Positions 8,758 to 17,636 of a stretch of 64,000 nucleotides of DNA are shown here, one piece after another. Below the pieces are notes generated by a model. That model saw only the letters and a list, made by a program, of their open reading frames with translations. It was not told the origin of the DNA and made no database searches. The translations under genes were made by a program, and so were the position numbers. Source of the stretch: Aliarcobacter cibarius (GTDB taxonomy: Bacteria > Campylobacterota > Campylobacteria > Campylobacterales > Arcobacteraceae); assembly GCF_013372265.1 (NCBI RefSeq), contig NZ_CP054051.1:1500587-1564586 (forward strand), read 5' to 3'. The number at the start of each line of letters is the position of its first letter. The first letter of the stretch is position 1.

Positions 8758-10736
8758 TTTTTTCTATTCAAAGATTTATTCTATTTTTTATATTCTTACT
8801 TCTTGCAATTTTTTATGTAGTTTTTGCATATTACTTCCAAAAACAAGAAGAACAGACATCAAAAGTAATTTATACTACTATCTTAAATGATATAAAAGAA
8901 AAAGCCTATTCAATCTCAAAAAATATAGAAAAAAAAGAGGATATCTTACTTTTTAGAGCTCAAATAGGAAACATCTCGGCAAATAGCCCTTTTGTAAGTA
9001 ATATTTTAGTTTTTGATGACAATGAACTACTTTTAACTACAGATCCTAAAATAAAAAAATTAGAAAAAAACTCTTTCATAGATAACTTAGAAACATACAA
9101 TGACAAATTAACAAATTTAAACTATTTAAGTGAAAATATAAATTTTTATGAACAAAATAAACAAAAAAAGTTAGATTTAATCTATGTTATTGATAAGAAT
9201 TATATAAACTCTTATTTCATAAAAAATAGAGATGAATTTTTTATATATTTTGGTATCCTACCTATAATTGGATTTTTAATTCTATTTTTTATTTTTAAAA
9301 AATATATAACAAATCCTCTTGAGAAACTAAGACAACTTGCTTACTATAATACAAAGATTCCAAAAGCTTTTAAAATTAGAGAACTAGAATCAATTAGACA
9401 CTCAATGGTTGACTCTTTTTCTAGATTGGAAAATGAGAAAAAAGAGCTGTTTTTGATGGCAAGAACAGATTCTTTAAGCGGTTTAGCAAATAGAAATTCT
9501 TTAAATGAATTTTTACATAGGCTTATTCCAACAGCAAGAAGAAAAAAAGAAGAATTTGCTTTTTTATTTATGGATTTAGATCATTTTAAAACAATAAATG
9601 ATTCTCTTGGTCATAATGTTGGAGATGAACTATTACAAAATATATCAAAAATTCTGAAAAAGATTTTAAGACCAAATGATTTTGTAGCAAGAATTGGTGG
9701 AGATGAATTTGTTTTAATAATTCAAGATTTTAAGTCTAATTTAGAGCTTACAAATATCATAAAAAGAGTTCAAGAACAATTAGCAAAGCCTTGGATAATT
9801 CAAACCCATCCAGTAAGTACATCTTGCAGTATTGGTATATCAATATTTCCAAAAGATGCTGAAGATATAATCTCTTTAATGAAAAATGCTGATATTGCTA
9901 TGTATGAAGCAAAAAAACATGGAAGAAATAGATATCACTTCTTCACAGCAGAATTAAATGAAGCTGTCTTAAGAATTATAAATCTAGATAAACAAATGAG
10001 ACAAGCTTTAAAAGAAAAAAATTACAAGCTATATTATCAACCAAAAGTGTGCATAAAAACTTCAAAAATAATTGGAGCAGAAGCATTGATTAGATGGATT
10101 GACCCAATAAAAGGATTTATACCACCAAATGAATTTATTCCTTTAGCTGAAGAGAATGATTTTATTATTGAGCTTGGGGAATGGATTATAGATGATGCTT
10201 TAAACCAATATATTAATTGGCAAAAAATAGGTATTGATATTTCAATATCAATAAATATCTCAGCTAAACAATTTTTACAAAATAATTTTGAAGATATTTT
10301 AATTAAAAAAATTAAAGATAAATCAATAAATCCAAATAAAATAATTTTGGAAATAACTGAATATATTTTAATAGACCAAACTGATAAAGTTTACTTAAGT
10401 CTAAAAAAACTCCATGATTTTGGAATAAATATATCTCTAGATGATTTTGGGACAGGTTACTCTTCTTTATCTTATCTGAAAAAATACCCTATAAACTATC
10501 TGAAAATAGACAAATCTTTTGTAGATGATATGAATTCAAAAAATGGAAAAATATTTGTAGAAACTATTGTTAAAATGGGACAAATGCTTGATTTAAAAAT
10601 TGTAGCCGAAGGTGTTGAAACTATTGAACAACTTCAATATTTAAAATCTATATCTTGTGATTTATATCAAGGTTATCACTTTTGCAAACCACTTTCTGCA
10701 AAAGATTTTGAAGAATTTTATAAAGCAAAAAATTAA
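8754..10736 (+). CDS. Membrane GGDEF-EAL protein (c-di-GMP synthase/phosphodiesterase)
   Basis: A 660-residue protein with membrane helices at about 7-27 and 163-181, a periplasmic domain of roughly 135 residues between them, a short HAMP-like linker, then GGDEF (about 235-400) and EAL (about 415-655) domains. The cyclase site is intact (ARIGGDEF) and the phosphodiesterase has EAL (GAEALIRW), the Mg-binding DDFGTGYSS stretch and a C-terminal QGYHFCKP. Both activities look possible. Translation is coupled to the upstream binding protein through an ATGA overlap, so the periplasmic domain probably reads the loaded or unloaded binding protein. Confidence 0.92.
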   Translation: MIFSIQRFILFFIFLLLAIFYVVFAYYFQKQEEQTSKVIYTTILNDIKEKAYSISKNIEKKEDILLFRAQIGNISANSPFVSNILVFDDNELLLTTDPKIKKLEKNSFIDNLETYNDKLTNLNYLSENINFYEQNKQKKLDLIYVIDKNYINSYFIKNRDEFFIYFGILPIIGFLILFFIFKKYITNPLEKLRQLAYYNTKIPKAFKIRELESIRHSMVDSFSRLENEKKELFLMARTDSLSGLANRNSLNEFLHRLIPTARRKKEEFAFLFMDLDHFKTINDSLGHNVGDELLQNISKILKKILRPNDFVARIGGDEFVLIIQDFKSNLELTNIIKRVQEQLAKPWIIQTHPVSTSCSIGISIFPKDAEDIISLMKNADIAMYEAKKHGRNRYHFFTAELNEAVLRIINLDKQMRQALKEKNYKLYYQPKVCIKTSKIIGAEALIRWIDPIKGFIPPNEFIPLAEENDFIIELGEWIIDDALNQYINWQKIGIDISISINISAKQFLQNNFEDILIKKIKDKSINPNKIILEITEYILIDQTDKVYLSLKKLHDFGINISLDDFGTGYSSLSYLKKYPINYLKIDKSFVDDMNSKNGKIFVETIVKMGQMLDLKIVAEGVETIEQLQYLKSISCDLYQGYHFCKPLSAKDFEEFYKAKN

Positions 10737-10759
10737 TTTTGCTCTATAAATAAGTTTAT

Positions 10760-11056
10760 TTACTGAAATCTTGTAGTTTTATAACTAACTTTTAATTTAT
10801 GTTTTGTAGCTCTTCCTTGAACTCTTTTTCTCCACATCTTGAAACTACTCTTTTTTAAAAGATTTCTCATCATTTTTTTAATTTCATTTTCACTAAAACC
10901 ATAAAGTTCTTTTATTGTGTCAAAAGAGACTCTATCTTGCCATGCCATCTCAACAAGTCTATTTTTATCACTTTCACTAAAAGATAAATTACTTGGTTTT
11001 ACACTCTTTTTTTTATTTAAACTAAACTCTCTAGCACTATCTTTTTGAAAATACAT
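10760..11056 (-). CDS. DUF2805 / TIGR03643 family protein
   Basis: A 98-residue basic protein with the family core MAWQDRVSFDTIKELYGFSE, followed by IKKMMRNLLKKSSFKMWRKRV and GRATKHK. The first part looks like a helix-turn-helix and the rest is strongly basic, so nucleic-acid binding is plausible but unproven. In Gammaproteobacteria and Bacteroidota the family is often found beside photolyase genes, and here too two photolyase-family genes are nearby. It is the third gene of the ferrochelatase-lipocalin unit, 3 bases after the lipocalin stop. Molecular function unknown. Confidence 0.82.
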   Translation of the reverse strand: MYFQKDSAREFSLNKKKSVKPSNLSFSESDKNRLVEMAWQDRVSFDTIKELYGFSENEIKKMMRNLLKKSSFKMWRKRVQGRATKHKLKVSYKTTRFQ

Positions 11057-11059
11057 ATT

Positions 11060-11584
11060 TTAATCCTGTACTGTATAAATAAGTTTTGACTTATCAAATC
11101 CCATATTTGTAATTTTTTCTAACAATTTATTTAACAAATCTTGATTCATAGTTTTTTCTCTAGAAAGTATCCATAAATACTCTTTAGATGGAGTTCCAAT
11201 AATTGCATATTTATAATCTTTATCTAAATCTAAAATCCAGTAATCTCCATAAAATGGTCTAAAAAAACTAACTTTTAACTTACTATTTGTTTCATCAACA
11301 TTATAAGCAACTGCTTTTGCATCTTTAAACTCATTTGTAGATATTTTTGTACAACTATTTACAACTTGAATTTTTTTATCATCTCTTAAAGAGTAATTTG
11401 CTTTTACATTTTTACAATCTTTTTGAAACTTATGCTCATATCTAGCAATCTCATACCAATCGCCAAGATATCTTTGTAAATCTACTTTTTCTACAGTTTT
11501 TAAATCTGTATCTTGTTTTGTACTACAAGCTACAAAAAATAATGACAATAAAGTCATACAAAATAAACTAACTATTTTTTTCAT
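11060..11584 (-). CDS. blc: Bacterial lipocalin (Blc), outer-membrane lipoprotein
   Basis: A 174-residue lipoprotein with a lipobox (FFVAC, Cys about 20) and the lipocalin signature YLGDWYEIARYEHKFQK at the start of the barrel; later KVSFFRPFYGDYWILDLD and YLWILSRE match the Blc family. Blc binds lysophospholipids or fatty acids at the outer membrane and is stress induced in E. coli. Here it sits between ferrochelatase and the DUF2805 gene with gaps of 9 and 3 bases, consistent with a role in oxidised or modified lipid handling under light stress. The ligand is inference. Confidence 0.88.
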   Translation of the reverse strand: MKKIVSLFCMTLLSLFFVACSTKQDTDLKTVEKVDLQRYLGDWYEIARYEHKFQKDCKNVKANYSLRDDKKIQVVNSCTKISTNEFKDAKAVAYNVDETNSKLKVSFFRPFYGDYWILDLDKDYKYAIIGTPSKEYLWILSREKTMNQDLLNKLLEKITNMGFDKSKLIYTVQD

Positions 11585-11593
11585 GATTTTTCC

Positions 11594-12529
11594 TTATTTT
11601 AATTTTAAATTTTCATAAATCGATTTTAAAGCAATAATAAAATTTCGATTAGAGTTTGGAGCTTTTGCAACCCTATAATCCTTTATACCGTACTCTTTTG
11701 CTAATTCACCATATTCTAGCACTAATTCTCCTAAAGTTTCTGAATTATCAACTGTAAAAGATATAGGATAAATGATAACCTTTTCACCTAACTCTTTTAA
11801 CTTATCTTCCATATAAGGTTGTAACCATTTCATAGGTCCAACTCTTGACTGATAAGCAACATCAATTTTTTTAAAATTTATGTTTTGTAATTTTAACTCT
11901 TTTTTTACAAATTCAACATTCTCTAAAATATGTTTTTGATATAAATCACCTTTATCTATAACTCTTTGAGTCAATCCATGAGCTGAAAAAACCAACTCAA
12001 AATCTTCTGACCTATCATCTTTTAAAGTTTCTTTTATTCTATCAACTATAGCTTTGTTGTAAAACAAATTATCATAGTAATAATCAATAGTTTTTATTTT
12101 ATGATCTATTTTAAAACTTTTTGCACAAGAGATAAAATCTTCAATTGAAGATAAAGTTGTAGTTCGTGAGTGGTGTGGGTACATTGGAATTGCATAAATC
12201 TCATCGTAATCTTTTACTTTTTTAATAATATCATTTGCAAAAGGAAATGTATATCTCATCTCATAAAATACATCAGCATCAACAACTTTTTGCAGTCTTC
12301 TTACCAATCTTTTTGTATATCCAACTATAGGAGAAATACCCCCTAATTCTCTATAATTCTCTTTTGCAATATTTAACCTTCTAAATATTATTAATTTTGC
12401 AATTAAAGCTCTAATTGGCTGAGGAGCACCTATAATATATTTATCATTAAACATATTTTTCAAAAAGACTTCAACCTCATTAAGATTGTTTGGTCCGCCC
12501 ATGTTCATTAAAACTATTGCTCTTTTCAA
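11594..12529 (-). CDS. hemH: Ferrochelatase
   Basis: A 311-residue ferrochelatase, the last enzyme of protoheme synthesis, inserting Fe2+ into protoporphyrin IX. Motifs include VLMNMGGPNNLNEVEVFLKNMF at the N-terminus, the GGISPI loop, the catalytic histidine region FSAHGLTQRV, YQSRVGPMKWLQPY, and a glutamate-rich C-terminal stretch with DNSETLGEL. The start is TTG with AGGA upstream. It heads a three-gene minus-strand unit with the lipocalin and DUF2805 genes, and faces a photolyase-family gene across a 144-base divergent region. Removing photosensitising protoporphyrin gives it a logical place in a light-protection cluster. Confidence 0.95.
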   Translation of the reverse strand: MKRAIVLMNMGGPNNLNEVEVFLKNMFNDKYIIGAPQPIRALIAKLIIFRRLNIAKENYRELGGISPIVGYTKRLVRRLQKVVDADVFYEMRYTFPFANDIIKKVKDYDEIYAIPMYPHHSRTTTLSSIEDFISCAKSFKIDHKIKTIDYYYDNLFYNKAIVDRIKETLKDDRSEDFELVFSAHGLTQRVIDKGDLYQKHILENVEFVKKELKLQNINFKKIDVAYQSRVGPMKWLQPYMEDKLKELGEKVIIYPISFTVDNSETLGELVLEYGELAKEYGIKDYRVAKAPNSNRNFIIALKSIYENLKLK

Positions 12530-12574
12530 AATTCTTCCTATTATTTTTTGTAAATTTATAATAATAAACAGACT

Positions 12575-12645
12575 ATTTGTAGCTTTTATTTGTTAGTTAA
12601 TCAATTTTGTAAAATATTATAAAATAACAATCAAACTCTACAAAT
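12575..12645. promoter_or_regulatory. Inverted repeat in the divergent hemH / photolyase-like promoter region
   Basis: ATTTGTAG (12575-12582) and CTACAAAT (12638-12645) form a perfect 8-base inverted repeat with a 55-base spacer between the divergent ferrochelatase and photolyase-like genes. TATAAA-like -10 candidates exist for both directions inside this region. Half-sites spaced like this can be operator pairs, but with such AT-rich DNA chance is a real alternative. No regulator is identified. Confidence 0.25.
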
Positions 12646-12673
12646 TAACCTAAAAACCAAATAAAATAAATCT

Positions 12674-14068
12674 ATGAAAATATTTATTCTATATCCAAAT
12701 CAACTATTTAAAAATTTATCAAACTTTATAGATAAGAAAGTTCTTTTAATAGAAGAACTTCTATTTTTTACACAATATGATTTTCATATTCAAAAACTTG
12801 TTTTACACAGAGCTAGTATGAAATTTTATGAAAATTATTTAAAGCAAAATAATATTTTAGTTGAATATTATGAAGATGAAAGTTACCTTCAAATTTATAA
12901 AAATAATGAAATATTTGTTTATGAACTTTTTGATAACTATTTGGAAAAAAAAGTTTATAAGAACTTCTCAAATATCAAAATTCTAAAAAATCCAAACTTT
13001 ATAAACCCAAAAGATAAAAATAAATTTTTACATAAATTTTATATAAATAGAAGGAAAGAGTTAAATATATTTATGCAAAATGGAAAACCTCTTTTTGATA
13101 AATATAGTTTTGATGAAGAAAATAGAAAAAAACTCCCAAAAGATATAAAAATACCCCCTACTTTAGCTTTCAAAAATGAATATGTAGAAGAAGCAATAGC
13201 TTACTGCCAGAAATTCAAAACAGTAGGAATTTGTGAGAATTTTTATTATCCCACAACTTTTGATGAAGCCTCTTTACAACTAAACTATTTTTTAAAAGAA
13301 AAATTTGAAAACTTTGGAACATATCAAGATGCAATTATAAAAGATACAAAACAATCTTTTTTATTTCACTCAAATATTTCAAGTAGTTTAAATATTGGTT
13401 TACTTGATTTACATGAACTAATAGATAAAATAATAAATTTTGATGCTCCATATAATGCCAAAGAGGGTTTTATAAGACAAATTATTGGTTGGCGTGAATT
13501 TATGCTAAGAGTTTATGAAGATGATGGTGTAAAGCTTAGAAATTCAAACTTTTTTGAGTTTAAAAACCCTATGCCAAAAAAAGTAACTCAAGCCAGAAGT
13601 GAAATAAAAATTCTTGATGATACTATCAAAAAACTTGAAATTAGTGCATATAACCACCATATTGAAAGACTTATGATTTTAGGAAATATATTTTTACTAC
13701 TTGAAATAAAACCAAATGAAGTTTATGAATTTTTTATGAAAAATTATATTGATGCTTATGATTGGGTAATGGTTGGAAATGTTTATGGAATGAGTGGTTT
13801 TAGTGATGGTGGAAGCATAACTACAAAGCCTTATATTGCAAGCTCAAATTATCTTTTAAAAATGAGTGATTATAGTAAAAATGAAAATTGGTGTGAAATT
13901 TTAGATGCACTTTATTGGAGATTTTTATATAAATATTCACACAAATTTTCATCAAGTCCTAGAATGAAAATGCAAATAGCACTTTTAAATAAAATGCCTA
14001 AAGAGAAACTTGAAAGACATCTTTTTGTTGCAGAGAAATATTTATCAGAGCTTTTTATTGCAAATTGA
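12674..14068 (+). CDS. Cryptochrome/photolyase-related protein (FeS-BCP/PhrB-like branch), Fe-S cysteines apparently lost
   Basis: A 464-residue flavoprotein of the deoxyribodipyrimidine photolyase-related branch that includes bacterial (6-4) photolyases. The N-terminal Rossmann-like domain (1-140) reads IFILYPNQLF. The C-terminal FAD domain contains GFIRQIIGWREFM, NHHIERLMILGN and NVYGMSGFSDGGSITTKPY. In well-studied members a 4Fe-4S cluster is held by four cysteines, with a CxxC just after the TKPY region. Here that stretch reads KMSDYSKNENWCEILDALYW: the CxxC is gone, the loop is shortened, and only Cys 407 could match the last ligand. The only other cysteines lie near residues 178-186. 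Whether it still repairs DNA or acts as a photoreceptor is unclear. Confidence 0.82.
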   Translation: MKIFILYPNQLFKNLSNFIDKKVLLIEELLFFTQYDFHIQKLVLHRASMKFYENYLKQNNILVEYYEDESYLQIYKNNEIFVYELFDNYLEKKVYKNFSNIKILKNPNFINPKDKNKFLHKFYINRRKELNIFMQNGKPLFDKYSFDEENRKKLPKDIKIPPTLAFKNEYVEEAIAYCQKFKTVGICENFYYPTTFDEASLQLNYFLKEKFENFGTYQDAIIKDTKQSFLFHSNISSSLNIGLLDLHELIDKIINFDAPYNAKEGFIRQIIGWREFMLRVYEDDGVKLRNSNFFEFKNPMPKKVTQARSEIKILDDTIKKLEISAYNHHIERLMILGNIFLLLEIKPNEVYEFFMKNYIDAYDWVMVGNVYGMSGFSDGGSITTKPYIASSNYLLKMSDYSKNENWCEILDALYWRFLYKYSHKFSSSPRMKMQIALLNKMPKEKLERHLFVAEKYLSELFIAN

Positions 14069-14111
14069 CATATTTTTGAATGAAAAAATTTATTTAAAGT
14101 AAAATTATAAA

Positions 14112-15347
14112 ATGAAAACAGATATTTATGGAAAAATGGAAATTTTAGCAAACAGTGCGAAATATGATGTATCTTGTAGCTCTAGTGGAGTTGAAACTTC
14201 ATACAAAAAAGGAGAATTAGGAGCAACTCATACAAGCGGAATTTGTCATACTTTTACTCCTGATGGAAGATGCGTGTCACTACTTAAAGTACTACTTACA
14301 AACATTTGTATATATGATTGTGCATATTGTATAAATCGTGTTTCAAATGATATTCCAAGAGCTGTTTTTAGCCCAAGAGAACTTGCAGATATTACAATCA
14401 ATTTTTATAAAAGAAACTATATAGAAGGACTTTTCTTAAGCTCTGGAATAGTTAAAAATGAAGACCACACAATGACTTTGATTTTAAAAGCTTTGAAAAT
14501 TTTGCGATACGAATATAAATTCAATGGATATATTCATGTAAAACTAATTCCTGGTTGTTCTATGGAATTGATTGAAGAGATTGTAAAACTAGCAAATAGA
14601 GTAAGTTCAAACATAGAGCTTCCTAGCGATAAATCTCTAAAACTTCTAGCACCAAATAAAACTAAAGAAAAGGTTTTGCAACCTTTGAAATTTGCAAGAG
14701 ATTTAAGCCTAGCAAAAGAGCAAAAACCAATAGGAATGAGTACTCAACTAATAGTTGGGGCAACACCTGAAAGTGATAGAGATATACTTAAACTTAGCTC
14801 TGCACTTTATGATAAAGCTTTGCTAAAGAGGGTTTATTATAGTGCTTATATTCCAGTAAATAATGACAAAAATCTTCCTTCAGTTGTTACAAAACCTCCA
14901 TTACTTAGAGAACATAGACTTTACCAAGCTGATTGGTTACTTAGATTTTATAACTTTTCTTATGATGAGATAGTTACAGATGAATTTCCAAATTTAGATG
15001 AAGAACTAGACCCAAAAACATTTTGGGCTTTAAATAACTTAAAATACTTTCCTATGGAAATAAATACCGCTTCAAAAGAAGAACTTTTAAGAATTCCTGG
15101 AATTGGAGCTAGAGGTGTTATGAAAATTTTAAGTGCTAGAAGATTTAAAAAATTAACATTTGACGATTTAAAAAAACTAAAAATCTCTATAAAAAAAGCA
15201 AAATTTTTTATCACTTGCAATAAAGATTTTCAAAAAGAAGTTCCATTTTATAGAGAAAATCTAAAATTAGCATTACTAAAACCTGAACCAAAGAAACTGG
15301 TTCAGCCAACACTTTTTGATGTTAGTTCAATTACAGGTGAATTATGA
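14112..15347 (+). CDS. Putative DNA modification/repair radical SAM protein (TIGR03916)
   Basis: A 411-residue radical SAM enzyme. The cluster-binding CxxxCxxC is at CIYDCAYC (about residues 66-73), followed by a TIM-barrel-like core (GLFLSSGIVKN, IELPSDKSLKLLAPNK). The C-terminal part has a helix-hairpin-helix (EELLRIPGIGARGVMKILSAR), which points to DNA binding. The family almost always sits next to a TIGR03915 partner, as here, where the two genes overlap by 4 bases. Its reaction is not established. The position behind a photolyase-family gene supports a DNA-lesion role. Confidence 0.88.
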   Translation: MKTDIYGKMEILANSAKYDVSCSSSGVETSYKKGELGATHTSGICHTFTPDGRCVSLLKVLLTNICIYDCAYCINRVSNDIPRAVFSPRELADITINFYKRNYIEGLFLSSGIVKNEDHTMTLILKALKILRYEYKFNGYIHVKLIPGCSMELIEEIVKLANRVSSNIELPSDKSLKLLAPNKTKEKVLQPLKFARDLSLAKEQKPIGMSTQLIVGATPESDRDILKLSSALYDKALLKRVYYSAYIPVNNDKNLPSVVTKPPLLREHRLYQADWLLRFYNFSYDEIVTDEFPNLDEELDPKTFWALNNLKYFPMEINTASKEELLRIPGIGARGVMKILSARRFKKLTFDDLKKLKISIKKAKFFITCNKDFQKEVPFYRENLKLALLKPEPKKLVQPTLFDVSSITGEL

Positions 15348-16084
15348 TTTTAGTTTATGATGGAACTTTTGAAGGTTTTTTATCTTTAGTTTATGAAGTT
15401 TATTATAAAAAATTAAAACCCATAAAAATATACAGAACTCTTCCAAATGAGATGATTTTTGATGATATTATAAAAATAGATACAACAAAAGAAGAATATG
15501 AAAAAGTTTTAAATGCACTAAAAATAAAATTTCCAAATGAGATGATTGAAAAAATTCTAAATATTTTTATGTGTGATTCAAAAGATTTTGAGCTAGCTCT
15601 TTTAGAGTATATTATTATTGGTTTCAAAGAGTCAAAACAACTATTTAATATAAATAACTCTTGTGTTTTTTATCTAAACTCTCTTGAAAAAGAGTTATTT
15701 AGAAATGTTCATAAAATGACAGGTTTTATAAGATTTGAAGAGCTAGAAGATAAGACTTTGTACGCTAAAATTGAATCAAAATTTAATGTAGTTTATTTTT
15801 TAGGAAAACATTTTCTAAAAAGATTTAACAACCAAAATTTCATAATTCATGACATAAATAGAAAACTTGCTTTTATAAAAATAGAAAATGATTTTTCTAT
15901 ACAAGAAGTTGCTTACTTTGATGAACCAATCTACTCTTCAAATGAAGAAAAATTCCAAAAACTTTGGAAAAGTTTTTTCAAAGGTGTAACTATAAATGAA
16001 AGAACAAATTTAAAGCTTCAAACTCAAATGGTTCCACTACTTTATAGAACTTATATGAGTGAATTTAAGAATCAAACTACTTGA
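15344..16084 (+). CDS. TIGR03915 family DNA-repair-associated protein (partner of radical SAM protein)
   Basis: A 246-residue protein starting MILVYDGTFEGFLSLVYEVYYKK, the typical N-terminus of TIGR03915, with a DUF4130 region in the middle (MTGFIRFEELEDKTLYAKIESKFNV, then LGKHFLKRF) and a C-terminal IYSSNEEKFQKLWKSFFKGVTI. The family is the obligate neighbour of the TIGR03916 radical SAM protein; the two are translationally coupled by an ATGA overlap. Its biochemical role is unknown, probably a binding or uracil-DNA-glycosylase-like helper. Its 3' end overlaps the convergent UbiB-kinase gene by 8 bases. Confidence 0.85.
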   Translation: MILVYDGTFEGFLSLVYEVYYKKLKPIKIYRTLPNEMIFDDIIKIDTTKEEYEKVLNALKIKFPNEMIEKILNIFMCDSKDFELALLEYIIIGFKESKQLFNINNSCVFYLNSLEKELFRNVHKMTGFIRFEELEDKTLYAKIESKFNVVYFLGKHFLKRFNNQNFIIHDINRKLAFIKIENDFSIQEVAYFDEPIYSSNEEKFQKLWKSFFKGVTINERTNLKLQTQMVPLLYRTYMSEFKNQTT

Positions 16085-17636
16085 TAAACCAAACTCTTAA
16101 AAATCCAAAAGAAACCAAAAGTAAAGCCAAATTTTTTAAGTTTTCATCATAAAAAACTAAAAACATTCCAAATAGAATAAAAGATAAAGATTTTAAATAT
16201 GAGCCAAAATAATCTTTTAAATCTTTTTTTATAAATTCCAGTTGATCTTTATTTAAAAGTACTTCAAGTTCACCCTTTGAACTTTTTGCAACCATATATT
16301 TTAGATTTTTTAAAAATTTTGGTATTGATTCTAACTCATCTAAAACTATTTCAGAAATAGTAGTTTTAATTCCTAGGGCTTTTGGAAGGTTATCTTTTAA
16401 AATTGGTAAAATATCTTTTACACCATTAAAATTTTCTATATATGTAGTTCCTAAACCTTCAATTATTGCACTAACTCTAAGTATATAAACAGCATCACTT
16501 GGTAGTTTAAAAGGTAAATCTCTTGTACTTTCTAAAACTTCAAATGCCAATTTTTGCATAGATTCACTAGATAGATTATCATTTGAGAAAATATCAAACA
16601 TTTTTTGACTAAACTCTACCATTAAACCTTCTGGTGCTTCATAGCTAATAGTTCCCAGCTTCTTGTTTGCTCTTACAAAGGTTTCAAAATCACCTCTATT
16701 TGCACCGTCAATTAACTCAATTATTGCAACTCTTGAATCATTTGCGATATTTTTAACCATTCCATAATCAAGTAAAATCAAATCTCCATTTGTATTTACA
16801 AGTAGATTTCCAGGGTGAGGATCTGCATGAAAATATCCATTTATTAGCATCTGTTCTGTATAAAAATTTACTAGTTTTGAAATAATTTGTATAAAATCAA
16901 TATCATATTTTTTTAAAGAAGCTTTGTCGTCAAATCTAAATCCTTCCATAAAACTCATAACAATAGCACTTTGAGAACAAAACTCTTCATAAGGTTTTGG
17001 AAATAAAATTCCACTATTTTCATAAGTAATAGAAAACTTTTTTAAATTTTCAAGTTCAATACTAAGATTTGTTTCATCTTTTATCATACTTGAGAATTCA
17101 TTTATAACAGCATCTATGGAATTTTTTGTGTAATATGAGAAAAGTGGTCTAAAAAGTTTATTGAAAAAATTTAATATTTTTATATCAACTCTTACTTGTT
17201 TTTCAATATTTTTTCTTCTTAATTTAACTGCTACTTTCGTATCATCTTCTAAAAAAGCAATATGAACTTGACCAATTGAAGCACTTGCAATTGGCTCATT
17301 TTCAAACTTTTTAAAACACTTTTCTTTGAAAGACTCTTTAAAAACTTTTTCAAAATCAGCTTTAGACATTTTTGGAAGTTTGTCATGAAGCTCTTTTAAC
17401 TCATCTAAATACTCTTTTGAAAAAAAATCAGACCTAGTTGCTAAAACTTGTGCAAGTTTTATAAAGCTAGCTCCTAAATAAAAAATTGTCTCTTTTAATT
17501 TTTTTGGTTTTAATGGTTTAATAAATAAAAAGCTATCCCTTTTTTTAATAAGTAAAAAAAGAGATAACAAAAATCTAAATATTAAATAAACCCTGTAAGG
17601 TGAAAAAAGTTTTAAATAAATATAAAAAGTTTTTAT
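16077..17636 (-). CDS. UbiB/ABC1-family atypical kinase, apparent AUA start
   Basis: A 519-residue ABC1/AarF/UbiB protein. The KxGQ-type motif is FIKLAQVLATRSD (A instead of G), the alanine-rich loop is IASASIGQVHIA, and the catalytic block is HADPHPGNLLV with LLDYGM as the metal-binding DFG equivalent. Two hydrophobic helices end the protein. Relatives are ATPases supporting quinone synthesis or lipid homeostasis. There is no ATG, GTG or TTG in the conserved N-terminus; the first canonical codon, TTG at 17570, would delete 22 family-like residues. An ATA at 17636 lies 6 bases after AGAGGA and overlaps the phasin stop as ATAA, so I take it as the start. Confidence 0.85.
   Translation of the reverse strand: MKTFYIYLKLFSPYRVYLIFRFLLSLFLLIKKRDSFLFIKPLKPKKLKETIFYLGASFIKLAQVLATRSDFFSKEYLDELKELHDKLPKMSKADFEKVFKESFKEKCFKKFENEPIASASIGQVHIAFLEDDTKVAVKLRRKNIEKQVRVDIKILNFFNKLFRPLFSYYTKNSIDAVINEFSSMIKDETNLSIELENLKKFSITYENSGILFPKPYEEFCSQSAIVMSFMEGFRFDDKASLKKYDIDFIQIISKLVNFYTEQMLINGYFHADPHPGNLLVNTNGDLILLDYGMVKNIANDSRVAIIELIDGANRGDFETFVRANKKLGTISYEAPEGLMVEFSQKMFDIFSNDNLSSESMQKLAFEVLESTRDLPFKLPSDAVYILRVSAIIEGLGTTYIENFNGVKDILPILKDNLPKALGIKTTISEIVLDELESIPKFLKNLKYMVAKSSKGELEVLLNKDQLEFIKKDLKDYFGSYLKSLSFILFGMFLVFYDENLKNLALLLVSFGFLRVWFIK

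Noticed and set aside
10737-10759. AAATAAGTTTATTT between the GGDEF-EAL and DUF2805 genes as a terminator
   Set aside because: Six AT base pairs with a 2-base loop are too weak to call.
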